Assembly: GCA_958421945.1 (NCBI GenBank)
Contig: CATZMZ010000004.1
Span: forward strand, 83,133-147,132
Direction: 5' to 3'
Source of the DNA: an uncultured Eubacteriales bacterium
Lineage (GTDB): Bacteria; Bacillota; Clostridia; Christensenellales; Borkfalkiaceae
DNA: 64,000 bases
Under the pieces are notes generated by a model. It saw only the letters and a list, made by a program, of their open reading frames with translations. It was not told the origin of the DNA and did no database searches. The translations under genes and the position numbers were made by a program. Positions 23,864 to 31,272 of this stretch are shown here, piece by piece; the stretch's first letter is position 1, and every line of letters starts with the position of its first letter.

Positions 23864-26038
23864 TTTTTCACCTCCGTTTTTAACGGCAAGTCTTTCTTTT
23901 TTGCCGTCGTAACTTCTGACTCTTAATGCGTTTGTAACGACGAAAAGCGAGCTTAAACACATACACGCCGCCGCCCAGGCAGGCGTAAACGTGAACCCCG
24001 CGAACGCGAACACCCCCGCCGCGACGGGTATAAACAGAACGTTATAGAAAAACGCCCAGAACAGATTGCCCTTTATTATCGTCGTGGCTTTTTTGCCGAG
24101 CTTTATCGCGTCGCAAAGGGCGGTGAGCCTTCCGCCGACTAAAATAACGTCCGCGCTTTCGAGCGCGATATCCGTACCCGTGCCTACCGCAACGCCCACG
24201 TCCGCCGTTTTAAGCGCGGGGCTGTCGTTGATTCCGTCCCCGGCGAACGCCGTAATAAAGCCTTTATCTTTATAAGCCTGCGTTTCGTTAGCCTTGCCCT
24301 CCGGCAGAACTTCCGCGCGGAATTCCTTGATGCCCGTATCCTCGGCGACGCGTTTTGCCGCGCTTTGATTGTCGCCCGTGAGCATAACGGTTAAAATTCC
24401 GTCCGCGTTTAACTCTTTTATCGCGTCCGCACTGCCGTCTTTAACGGTATCCGCAATCCCGAACGCCGCGATAACTTCCACCCCGTCCGAAAGAGTTACC
24501 ACTGTTTTCCCGAAAAACCTGTTATCGTCGTTTAACGTTTTAAAACTGCCGAGGTAATATTTTTTGCCGTCGACCTCGCCTATAACTCCCTTGCCGACCT
24601 CGTAGCTAAAATTCTCGACGACTTCGTCGGAATCGCCGCAGAACTCGATAATCGCGCTTTTTAACGGGTGATTAGACTGTTTTTCCAGCGCCGAAGCGAG
24701 CAAGAACACTCGTTCGTTGGACAAAGCGGAATAATTCATAAAATCGGTAACCTTAGGTTTTCCTTCGGTAATAGTGGCTGTTTTATCCAAAAGAACGCAA
24801 TTAACCTTGCCGATTTTTTGCAGCGACTCCGCGTCCTTATAAAGGATACCCATAGACGCGGCTTTACCCGTCGCCGCCATAACCGCCACGGGGGTTGCAA
24901 GCCCCAGCGCGCACGGGCATGACACCACGAGAACGCTTATCGCATACTTAAACGCAAGATAGGGCGTTCCGATAATAATCCACGCGATAAACGTAACGAT
25001 TGCGGCGGCGGTTACCGCAGGCACGAACACCGCCGAAACCTTATCCGCGAATTTTTGCGCCGGAGCTTTGCTTGCGCCCGCGCTTTTTACGATATCCACG
25101 ATTTGCGAAAACAACGTTTCGCCGCCCACCTTTTCCGCCTTAACGTACAGGTAACCCGTTTTCACGATGCTGCCCGAAAAAATTCTCCCGCCGAGCGTAA
25201 CCTCCTCGGGAATACTCTCGCCGGTAATCGCCGATTTATCGACGCCCGCAAGACCTTTAACCGCCACGCCGTCCACGGGCGAAAAATCCCCCGCGCGCAG
25301 CACCACCACGTCACCGAGCTTTAATTCCGAGGTGCTTATCGCCTTTTCCTCGCCGTCGTCGATAACGGTAACGGTATCCGGAATAAGCGTCGTCAGTTTT
25401 TCGATTTCCTCGCCCGTTTTGCGTTTGCTTAATTCTTCCAGCCACTTTCCGAGCGTAACGAGCGTAAGCACCATTGCCGCCGATTCGTAAAAAACGTGAT
25501 GCGCGGCAACACTGCCGTTAAAGACGGTAACGGTTATCGCAACGCTGTAAACGAACGCCGAAAACGACCCCAGCGACACGAGCGTGTCCATATTAGGCGA
25601 AAGGTTTTTAACCGCCTTTACGCCGCTTGTGTAAAACTTAAAATTGATTGCGACGATAATTGCGGATAAGCACAGCTGAATTAAAAGCGAATACTTTTTT
25701 TCAAGCGTGGGGAACACCTTTTCGCCGAGCATACATATAAACATCAGCGGAACAAGAAAAACGAGCGACACGATAAACCGAATTTTAAGCTTATTCGCCG
25801 AGTCGTCTTTGTTGCCCTTAAACTCCGCGGAAGCGGTGTAACCGAGGCTTTCCACCGTGCGTATAATCTTTTCAGGCGAAATTTTGCTTTCGTCAAACTC
25901 CGCAACGAGCGTTTTTGCCATAAGCGACACGGTCGCCGACGTTACACCGTCTAACCTTTTAACCGCCCTTTCAATCCCCGCGGAACACGCGGCGCACGTC
26001 ATTCCGCCGACGTAAAATTTCTTTTTCGTAAAATTCAC
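23660..26038 (-). CDS. copA: Copper-exporting P1B-type ATPase with a fused C-terminal HMA domain
   Basis: CopA pumps Cu(I) out of the cell. The 792-residue protein has an N-terminal metal domain (GMTCAAC, Cys15 and Cys18), an actuator TGES motif, the transmembrane CPC motif in SCPCALGLATP, SNHPLKSAI, and GDGINDSPAL. A second HMA domain (GMMCKHC) lies at the very C-terminus, an unusual place. The phosphorylation motif reads DKTATIT (Asp418, Ala421) instead of the near-invariant DKTGT. The start is GTG with purine-rich sequence before it. It is divergent from a TetR regulator and probably cotranscribed with the polymerase gene. Confidence 0.93.
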   Translation of the reverse strand: MNFTKKKFYVGGMTCAACSAGIERAVKRLDGVTSATVSLMAKTLVAEFDESKISPEKIIRTVESLGYTASAEFKGNKDDSANKLKIRFIVSLVFLVPLMFICMLGEKVFPTLEKKYSLLIQLCLSAIIVAINFKFYTSGVKAVKNLSPNMDTLVSLGSFSAFVYSVAITVTVFNGSVAAHHVFYESAAMVLTLVTLGKWLEELSKRKTGEEIEKLTTLIPDTVTVIDDGEEKAISTSELKLGDVVVLRAGDFSPVDGVAVKGLAGVDKSAITGESIPEEVTLGGRIFSGSIVKTGYLYVKAEKVGGETLFSQIVDIVKSAGASKAPAQKFADKVSAVFVPAVTAAAIVTFIAWIIIGTPYLAFKYAISVLVVSCPCALGLATPVAVMAATGKAASMGILYKDAESLQKIGKVNCVLLDKTATITEGKPKVTDFMNYSALSNERVFLLASALEKQSNHPLKSAIIEFCGDSDEVVENFSYEVGKGVIGEVDGKKYYLGSFKTLNDDNRFFGKTVVTLSDGVEVIAAFGIADTVKDGSADAIKELNADGILTVMLTGDNQSAAKRVAEDTGIKEFRAEVLPEGKANETQAYKDKGFITAFAGDGINDSPALKTADVGVAVGTGTDIALESADVILVGGRLTALCDAIKLGKKATTIIKGNLFWAFFYNVLFIPVAAGVFAFAGFTFTPAWAAACMCLSSLFVVTNALRVRSYDGKKERLAVKNGGEKMKVKIEGMMCKHCAARVTEALSSLAGVKSVSVDLKKKCAIIDGEASESDIKAAVENAGYEFKGTDKK

Positions 26039-26052
26039 CTCCGCTCCCCGAT

Positions 26053-26136
26053 TAAATTATATCACTTTTCGCTTAAATTATATCAATTTATCGGTAAATT
26101 ATATCGCTTTACGAATAAAATTTTATCACCTATCGC
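26053..26136. repeat. Four 21-base tandem repeats in the copA leader and promoter
   Basis: Units start at 26053, 26074, 26095 and 26116 with consensus TAAATTATATCRCTTTWCG plus two variable bases. The period is exactly 21 bases, two turns of B-DNA, so each unit presents the same DNA face. The last unit overlaps the copA -10 box. This looks like a cooperative protein-binding array. Confidence 0.75.
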
Positions 26137-26148
26137 GACGGTTGTCAA
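26120..26148 (-). promoter_or_regulatory. Promoter of copA
   Basis: TTGACA (26148-26143) and TAAAAT (26125-26120) are 17 bases apart on the minus strand, predicting a start near 26113 and a leader of about 75 bases that consists almost wholly of 21-base repeats. Confidence 0.75.
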
Positions 26149-26151
26149 CAA

Positions 26152-26173
26152 AATATGAAACGTTTTTCATATT
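26152..26173. promoter_or_regulatory. Palindromic operator candidate for the TetR regulator
   Basis: AATATGAAA and TTTCATATT form a perfect 9-base inverted repeat with a 4-base centre, the usual size for TetR-family sites. It lies four bases upstream of the copA -35 box and between the two divergent promoters. Confidence 0.6.
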
Positions 26174-26197
26174 CTTTCGGTAAAAGTCGGTAAAAGG

Positions 26198-26226
26198 TTG
26201 ATTTTCCGAAAAAAATATTATATAAT
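26198..26226 (+). promoter_or_regulatory. Promoter of the TetR-family gene
   Basis: TTGATT (26198-26203) and TATAAT (26221-26226) are 17 bases apart, 23 bases before the start codon. A GAGGG ribosome site follows. Confidence 0.7.
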
Positions 26227-26248
26227 GTAAAGCGAGGGAATAAAAAAG

Positions 26249-26851
26249 ATGAAAAACACAGTAAGAGAGCCGCGGCAAGAGCGGTCAATCGAAAAGAAAA
26301 ACCGAATAATCGAAGCGGGATACGAGCTGTTTTCGGAAGTCGGCTATTACGGGACGAACACGGCGGAAATCGCGAAGCGTGCAGGCGTTTCCACGGGGAT
26401 AGTTTACGGGTATTTTACCGATAAGCGGGACATTCTCGTCAGCGTGCTTGAAATTTATATCGACAAAGTGTGCGAGCCGCTTTTTAAAATGATCGAAGCG
26501 TTAAAAGCGCCCATAAACTTTGACGCGGTTATTCCGTCCGTCCTTGATTTAATAATAAAAACGCACAAATCCAACAGGAGAATTCACGAAATGCTCCACT
26601 CCCTTTCGGGAACGGACGAGGCGGTCGGCGCGCAGTTTATCGCTTTGGAAGATAAGGTTACGCAAAAAATCGCCGACAGACTTGCCAAGTCGGGCGTGGT
26701 GCTTTCTCACCCGTTTGAAAAAATCCATTTCGCGATGGATATCGTGCAGTCGTTTTGCCACGAGTATATTTTCGATAAGCACGAATATATCGATTACGAC
26801 GTGCTGAAAGATATGGTTACCGAAACTTTAATAAAGCTTTTCACCGAATAA
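26249..26851 (+). CDS. TetR/AcrR-family transcriptional regulator
   Basis: The 200-residue protein has the TetR HTH at about residues 17-62 (RIIEAGYELFSEVGYYGTN, AEIAKRAGVSTGIVYGYF). The rest is a helical ligand and dimer domain without a cysteine-rich metal site; it has one Cys and several His. It is divergent from copA with a matching palindrome between them, so it may regulate itself and copA. Copper ATPases in Firmicutes are usually controlled by CsoR or CopY, so a TetR pairing is not the standard one. The ligand is unknown. Confidence 0.85.
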   Translation: MKNTVREPRQERSIEKKNRIIEAGYELFSEVGYYGTNTAEIAKRAGVSTGIVYGYFTDKRDILVSVLEIYIDKVCEPLFKMIEALKAPINFDAVIPSVLDLIIKTHKSNRRIHEMLHSLSGTDEAVGAQFIALEDKVTQKIADRLAKSGVVLSHPFEKIHFAMDIVQSFCHEYIFDKHEYIDYDVLKDMVTETLIKLFTE

Positions 26852-26892
26852 CCGCGAATACCCGTGCAAACGATAATTAAAACCAAAACACA

Positions 26893-26930
26893 AACGCCGT
26901 CGCGGCGGGCAATCCCGCCGCGGCGGCGTT
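26893..26930 (-). terminator. Terminator of thyA-folA
   Basis: A 17-base GC-rich stem with one G-U pair and a 4-base loop lies just after the folA stop. On the minus strand TTTGTGTTTTGGTTTT follows. On the plus strand it may also stop the TetR transcript, although the T-tract is poor. Confidence 0.75.
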
Positions 26931-26938
26931 AAATATTA

Positions 26939-27442
26939 TCATTCAAAGGTTTTAACGTCCGAATTTTCGTAAACGGTAAACTTGATTTTATAGCCGTTCG
27001 TTTCCTGCTCCTCGCTTTCGCTGACGCATTTCCACTCGGGTTTTTCGTCTAAATTTTCGTAAAAAACCTCCGCGCCGCCGTCCGCTTTAACCTTTGTAAC
27101 CAGAACGTGAGAGCAGTACGGAAGCATGGTTTTATAAAACATCGCGCCGCCGATAATAAACACGTCGTTTTCGTCGTATTTTTTCAGCTCCGCGGCAAGC
27201 TCCGCGAGGTTATCGACGACGACGCAATCGTCACGCTTTTCGCCGTTCGGATAAAGCACGACGTTAATTCTGTTTTTAAGCGGTTTTCCGCCGGGAAAGG
27301 ACTTTAAGGTGTTAGAACCCATAACCACAACTTTATTCAGCGTATGTTCGCGAAAATATTTCATATCCGCGGGCAGCTCGAAAAGAAGCCCGTTTTTTTT
27401 GCCTATGCCCCATTTTTCGTCTACGGCGACTATTGCTTTCAT
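26939..27442 (-). CDS. folA: Dihydrofolate reductase
   Basis: DHFR reduces dihydrofolate with NADPH and regenerates the cofactor consumed by ThyA. The 167-residue protein has VDEKWGIGKKNGLLFELPADMKYF with the substrate-binding acidic residue (about 7-30), VMGSNTLKSFP and FIIGGAMFY. Its ATG shares one base with the thyA stop (TGATG). It ends before a strong terminator. Confidence 0.95.
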   Translation of the reverse strand: MKAIVAVDEKWGIGKKNGLLFELPADMKYFREHTLNKVVVMGSNTLKSFPGGKPLKNRINVVLYPNGEKRDDCVVVDNLAELAAELKKYDENDVFIIGGAMFYKTMLPYCSHVLVTKVKADGGAEVFYENLDEKPEWKCVSESEEQETNGYKIKFTVYENSDVKTFE

Positions 27443-28272
27443 CAGATTGCTACCTCGAATTTTTCTTCTATTTTGTTAAATTGATAATTATCCAGCTTAA
27501 AATCGTCCACGGTAAACTTATAAAAATCCTTAACGTCGGGGTTGACTATAAGCTTTGGCGCGTCGAACTGCGGATTAGCAAGCATCTTTTTAACGACGGG
27601 AATATGCCTGTCGTAAATGTGTGCGTCCGCGATAACGTGTACCAGCTCGCCCGCCTTTAACCCCGAAACCTGCGCAAACATCATCAAAAGCACCGAATAC
27701 TGAACGACGTTCCAGTTGTTTGCGACCGCCACGTCGTTGCTTCTTTGATTTAAGATGCCGTTAAGCGTATCCCCCGAAACGTTAAACGTCATAGAGTACG
27801 CGCACGGATAAAGATGCATTTCGTGCAAGTCCTCGAAAGTGTAAATATTAGTCATTATTCTGCGCGAGTGGGGGTTGTTTTTCAAATCGAACAATACCCT
27901 GTCCACCTGATCGAACTCCCCCTCGGGGTAAACGTGCTTTACGCCCAGCTGATAGCCGTACGCCTTGCCGATAGACCCCGTTTCGTCCGCCCAGCTGTCC
28001 CAGATGTGAGAATTAAGCTCGTGTACGTTGTTGGATTTTTTCTGCCAAATCCATAATATCTCGTCCACGGCGGACTTAAACGCGGTGCGCCGCAGCGTGA
28101 GAATGGGAAATTCCTTTTGCAAATCGTAACGATTGACTATGCAGAACTTTTTTACCGTATGCGCAGGCGTTCCGTCAAGCCACCTGGGGCGAACAGGATA
28201 ATCGGTATCCCAGACGCCGTTTTCCATAATATCGGTGCAGTTTTCAATAAAAATTTTATCGGCTAAACTCAT
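27442..28272 (-). CDS. thyA: Thymidylate synthase
   Basis: ThyA methylates dUMP to dTMP using methylenetetrahydrofolate and yields dihydrofolate. The 276-residue protein has the catalytic Cys in LYPCAYSMTFNV, the RSNDVAVANNWN segment that binds dUMP, and HIYDRHI near the C-terminus. It forms a two-gene operon with folA, a common and metabolically sensible pairing. Confidence 0.96.
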   Translation of the reverse strand: MSLADKIFIENCTDIMENGVWDTDYPVRPRWLDGTPAHTVKKFCIVNRYDLQKEFPILTLRRTAFKSAVDEILWIWQKKSNNVHELNSHIWDSWADETGSIGKAYGYQLGVKHVYPEGEFDQVDRVLFDLKNNPHSRRIMTNIYTFEDLHEMHLYPCAYSMTFNVSGDTLNGILNQRSNDVAVANNWNVVQYSVLLMMFAQVSGLKAGELVHVIADAHIYDRHIPVVKKMLANPQFDAPKLIVNPDVKDFYKFTVDDFKLDNYQFNKIEEKFEVAI

Positions 28273-28416
28273 GTGTGCTCCTTTTTCTTCGATAGTTTTA
28301 CGTATTTTAACGCTTTTTAAGCTTTAATAACGGCGAACGCATATTAACGCTTTATTCCACAATCGACGCTGTAAAAACCTTGTCAACGAACAGACCTCTT
28401 AACGCCTGAAACGCAG

Positions 28417-29232
28417 TTAAAACGCGTCTTTGGTTTGCTTTTTCCATCTGCGCGCTATATAGCTTAAAACAAGCCTTTTCGGCGCGATTTTCATTAAGAA
28501 ATCGAGAATTCTGTTAAACGCCCCGGGAATATATCTGATTTTGTTTTTATCCGAGGCTTTAACGCTTTTTTGCGCCACGAACACGGGTGATTTGGCGGAA
28601 AGTTTACCCCAAAGCCCCTGCCCTTTTATATCGTCGCACACGTCGGGACGGGTGTAAACGCCGCCGGGCGTAACCACGGTTACGTTCACGTTTTCGTCCT
28701 TCAATTCATAATGCAGCGAGGTAAAAAAGTTGGTAAGCATAGCTTTCGTAGCCGAGTAAACGGCAAAATACGGCATAGGCGACGCGCCCGACATACTGCT
28801 TATCGTGATAACGCGCGATTTGCCGCTTTCCCTTCGCTTTAACAGCTCGTAGGTTAAAAGCAAGGTCGCTTCCGCGTTCACCCGAATTTGAAAAAGCAAT
28901 TTTTCCTGCGTGTAGGCGGTAAACGGCTTTTGAATATCCACGCCCGCCACGTTTATTATGCCCGAAAACTTAATCCCGCGCCCGTCGGCGTAGTCAAGCA
29001 GTTTTTCAATCGAAGCGACGGAAGTAAGCTCGCACGCGAACGTTTCCACGGTTAAATTTTGCGTGCCGAACTCGTTTTCAAGCTCGGATTTAAGCGCGGC
29101 AAGCTTTTCCTCGCTTCTGCCCGTTAAAAAAAGTTTATCGCCGCGCGCGGCAAAAACGCGCGCGAAAGCTTTGCCTATTCCGCCCGTAGCGCCGCTGATA
29201 AAAACGAACCCGCCGCCGAACCGCGCTTTCAT
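28417..29232 (-). CDS. Short-chain dehydrogenase/reductase
   Basis: The 271-residue protein is a classical SDR with the NAD(P) motif SGATGGIGKAFA (about 13-24), NVAGV, the catalytic Ser in ITISSMSGA, and YSATKAML with the Tyr-x3-Lys pair. The Arg in LTGRSEEKL after strand 2 suggests NADPH. Length and composition resemble 3-ketoacyl or sterol-type reductases, but the substrate is unknown. The ATG at 29232 overlaps the stop of the upstream TM1266-like gene (ATGA), so the two are coupled. Confidence 0.88.
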   Translation of the reverse strand: MKARFGGGFVFISGATGGIGKAFARVFAARGDKLFLTGRSEEKLAALKSELENEFGTQNLTVETFACELTSVASIEKLLDYADGRGIKFSGIINVAGVDIQKPFTAYTQEKLLFQIRVNAEATLLLTYELLKRRESGKSRVITISSMSGASPMPYFAVYSATKAMLTNFFTSLHYELKDENVNVTVVTPGGVYTRPDVCDDIKGQGLWGKLSAKSPVFVAQKSVKASDKNKIRYIPGAFNRILDFLMKIAPKRLVLSYIARRWKKQTKDAF

Positions 29233-29489
29233 TGTCTTTCGCACGCCCCCGCGTGGGTAACGAGCTTGCTCGTCACGCCTTTAATCATTCCAAGCTTGCC
29301 CGAAAGGCTGTTTAACACCTCGCAAGGCGCGTCTAAAACCACGCTTATAACGTTCACGTTTTTTTGCTTATACGGAATACCCATTCTGCCGATAACGCTG
29401 TCGCGGAATTCGTGCAGTACGGAATTCACCTTTTCGACCGCATCGTAATCGCAAATAACCATCGCGATAACGCCTATTTTATTTTCCAT
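29229..29489 (-). CDS. TM1266-family (iron-only hydrogenase system) regulator-like protein
   Basis: The 86-residue protein is an ACT-like domain. VIGRMGIPYKQKNVNVISVV and the LSGKLGMIKGV end match the TM1266 family, whose members usually sit beside hydE/hydF/hydG. No hydrogenase maturation gene is nearby here; the next gene is an SDR. I chose the ATG at 29489, because an AAGGA ribosome site is too close to the upstream GTG. The ligand is unknown. Confidence 0.8.
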   Translation of the reverse strand: MENKIGVIAMVICDYDAVEKVNSVLHEFRDSVIGRMGIPYKQKNVNVISVVLDAPCEVLNSLSGKLGMIKGVTSKLVTHAGACERQ

Positions 29490-29572
29490 CTCAGGCACTT
29501 TCCTTAAACATTAATTATTTTTTATATGATAACACAATCGGCGAAAATAATCAATCAAAAAACGGAATTCCG

Positions 29573-30277
29573 TTAAAATCGTTTCAGCTCGCCCGACCTG
29601 ACCGCCGCACGGAGTTTATCGATCGCTTTTTTCTCTATGCGCGAAATATACGAACGAGAAATCCGCAAAAACTTCGCAACCTCTCTTTGTGCGTAATTTT
29701 TCTCGTTTTTCAAGCCGTAACGCAGGCACAAAACGGTATATTCGCGTTCGGTAAGCGCACCCTTGATAAATTCGAGAAATTTTTCGCGTTCTATGCTTTT
29801 ATCAACTTCCTTAAATACCGAATCGTCTTTTTCGTAAAGCAAATCCATTAAAGTAAGCTCGTTGCCGTCCTTATCGCTGCCCACCGAATCGGAAAGGTAC
29901 ACGTCGTTTTTGAACTTTTTATTCGACCGCAGCAGCATAAGAATCTCGTTCTCGATACACCTTGCGGCAAACGTAGCAAGCGCATTACCTTTATCTTCTT
30001 TATAAGTATTGACTGCCTTAATCAATCCGATAGAGCCGACGGAAATCAAATCGTCCGTTTCCGCCGCGCCCGAATATTTTTTAACGATATGCGCGACGAG
30101 CCGCATATTGTGGCTGATGAGTTTGTCGCGCGCTTCTTTGCTGCCCTCCCTCATCTGTTCCAGCGCGAGTTTTTCTTCTTCCGCGGAAAGCGGCTTCGGA
30201 AACGAACTTCCGTTTAACACCGCGCCCGTAAAAAAGGTTATTTTGCCGATAATAAATGATAAGAACTCTAATAACAT
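29573..30277 (-). CDS. sigK: Sporulation sigma factor SigK (pro-sigma K)
   Basis: SigK is the late mother-cell sigma factor of sporulation, controlling coat and exosporium genes. The 234-residue protein has a hydrophobic N-terminal pro-sequence (about 1-20), the SSFPKPLSAEEEKLAL junction, region 2 (HNMRLVAHIVKKY, DDLISVGSIGLIKAV, FAARCIENEILM) and a region 4 HTH (YAQREVAKFLRISRSYISRIEKKA). The gene is intact, with no skin-type insertion. Activation probably needs SpoIVFB cleavage. A TAAAGGAG site precedes the ATG. Confidence 0.95.
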   Translation of the reverse strand: MLLEFLSFIIGKITFFTGAVLNGSSFPKPLSAEEEKLALEQMREGSKEARDKLISHNMRLVAHIVKKYSGAAETDDLISVGSIGLIKAVNTYKEDKGNALATFAARCIENEILMLLRSNKKFKNDVYLSDSVGSDKDGNELTLMDLLYEKDDSVFKEVDKSIEREKFLEFIKGALTEREYTVLCLRYGLKNEKNYAQREVAKFLRISRSYISRIEKKAIDKLRAAVRSGELKRF

Positions 30278-30453
30278 AAAATCTCCTTTACCCCTTAATA
30301 AAACCTGCCGCGCCGAGGCGAAAACCGTCGTTCCGCTTTCAGCGCGCCATAAATCGGGGCGTTAATAAAATCTTATGTCGGAATTTGTCGGAAAAACACC
30401 TTTCCCGCGATATTAAAGGATAAAAATTTTTTCGGCGACGCGTCTTAAACCGC

Positions 30454-30481
30454 TTGACTTTTTTAAAAACCGTTATATCAT
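30454..30481 (+). promoter_or_regulatory. Candidate promoter for the 30634 gene
   Basis: TTGACT (30454-30459) and TATCAT (30476-30481) are 16 bases apart. It precedes the strong ribosome site at 30505-30514. Confidence 0.4.
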
Positions 30482-30523
30482 ATACGCGGCGTTTGGGAAA
30501 AAATAAAAGGAGGTAAGCCGAAA

Positions 30524-30619
30524 ATTAAAGTTTTTTATATATCGGCAATAAGTCCGTTTTACGGACGGCTGAACCATAGAGAAGAAAAAACGTTGTGTAT
30601 AGGCGAAGCCTCCTTGTAA
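30524..30619 (+). CDS. Possible 31-residue peptide with a non-standard start
   Basis: A near-perfect ribosome site (AAAAGGAGGT) is followed 9 bases later by ATT, opening a 31-codon frame (KVFYISAISPFYGRLNHRE...) that ends 15 bases before the next gene. ATT starts are rare (infC is the known example), and no ATG, GTG or TTG is suitably placed. It may be a mutated small gene, a leader peptide, or a chance frame. Confidence is low. Confidence 0.2.
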   Translation: MKVFYISAISPFYGRLNHREEKTLCIGEASL

Positions 30620-30633
30620 AGGAAGGCGAAGCT

Positions 30634-31170
30634 ATGAACGGAATCGTTGACTTTTTTTCCGAATACGGATTTATTTCTTTAATCGTTACGTTGATTTCGG
30701 CGGGCGCGGGGGTTGTTTTCGACCGCTTTTTGCGCGACAAGCTTCCGCGCGGATTTGCGGAGAGCGTTCCGACGGTGTTTGCGGTCATTTTTGAGATTGC
30801 GGCGGATATGCTGTTCGTGGAAAAGGCGTTTCGGTTTAACGCGGGCGCGTTATACGGCGGCTTAATCTGCGGCTCGCTCGCTACGGCTTTAACCGCTTTT
30901 TGCGGCAAGCTGTTTGCAGGCAAAATAACCGCAGACGACGTTTGCTCGCTCGTTTCGGAACTGCTCGAAGGCTTTATCGAGGGCGAAAACCGCGCGGAAA
31001 TCGCAAAAAGCATCGTTGACGCCGCCAAACGTTGCGACGAAAACGGGCTTATCGAAGCGATTACGCGTTTGATTTCCGATAATTGCGCGGTAAACGCGGA
31101 GGACGGCGAGCTTAAAGAGCTTACCGCAAGCATAGTGCTGTTATTGCAAAAATACGTTAAAAAGAAATAA
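30634..31170 (+). CDS. Uncharacterised small membrane protein upstream of gerA
   Basis: I do not recognise this 178-residue protein. It has two or three hydrophobic segments (about 9-25, 44-60 and 68-95) followed by a soluble helical, acidic domain of about 80 residues. I chose the ATG at 30634, with AAGGAAGG 7 bases before it, over an in-frame GTG at 30595. It ends at a strong terminator, so it is transcribed separately from the germination operon that follows. Spore relevance is suggested only by location. Confidence 0.65.
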   Translation: MNGIVDFFSEYGFISLIVTLISAGAGVVFDRFLRDKLPRGFAESVPTVFAVIFEIAADMLFVEKAFRFNAGALYGGLICGSLATALTAFCGKLFAGKITADDVCSLVSELLEGFIEGENRAEIAKSIVDAAKRCDENGLIEAITRLISDNCAVNAEDGELKELTASIVLLLQKYVKKK

Positions 31171-31177
31171 GCGCGCG

Positions 31178-31215
31178 GGCGGAGGGGCATTTTCCCCTCC
31201 GCCCCGTTTTTTTTG
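31178..31215 (+). terminator. Terminator between the membrane gene and gerA
   Basis: GGGCGGAGGGG and CCCCTCCGCCC form an 11-base stem with a 6-base loop, followed by CG and eight T. Confidence 0.88.
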
Positions 31216-31238
31216 CGGATTAGTCCGCCCGCTTTCAG

Positions 31239-31267
31239 GTATATTTTTTTATATTACCCCCATACTA
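31239..31267 (+). promoter_or_regulatory. SigG-like promoter of the gerA operon
   Basis: GTATA (31239-31243) and CATACTA (31261-31267), 17 bases apart, match the forespore SigG consensus (GMATR and CATNMTA) with one mismatch in the -35. gerA operons are known SigG targets. The start point would fall almost on the gerAA ATG at 31273. Confidence 0.6.
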
Positions 31268-31272
31268 CGCTT

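Larger units (their letters stand above)
30278..30633. other. Divergent gap between sigK and the gerA region
   Basis: This 356-base gap holds a moderate plus-strand promoter (30454-30481), a striking isolated ribosome site AAAAGGAGGT at 30505-30514, and a possible short peptide gene. A hairpin partner (CCTCCTT/AGGAAGG) near 30609-30627 could hide the ribosome site of the next gene. I saw no RNA gene. A clear SigE/SigK-type sigK promoter could not be picked out. Confidence 0.4.

Noticed and set aside
29573..30277. A skin-type insertion or split in sigK
   Set aside because: The gene is continuous with all sigma regions present.
30525..31190. A 221-codon antisense frame opposite the 30634 gene
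   Set aside because: Low-complexity composition, no ribosome site, and it covers the promoter-proximal gap; the plus-strand gene with a ribosome site and terminator explains the region.
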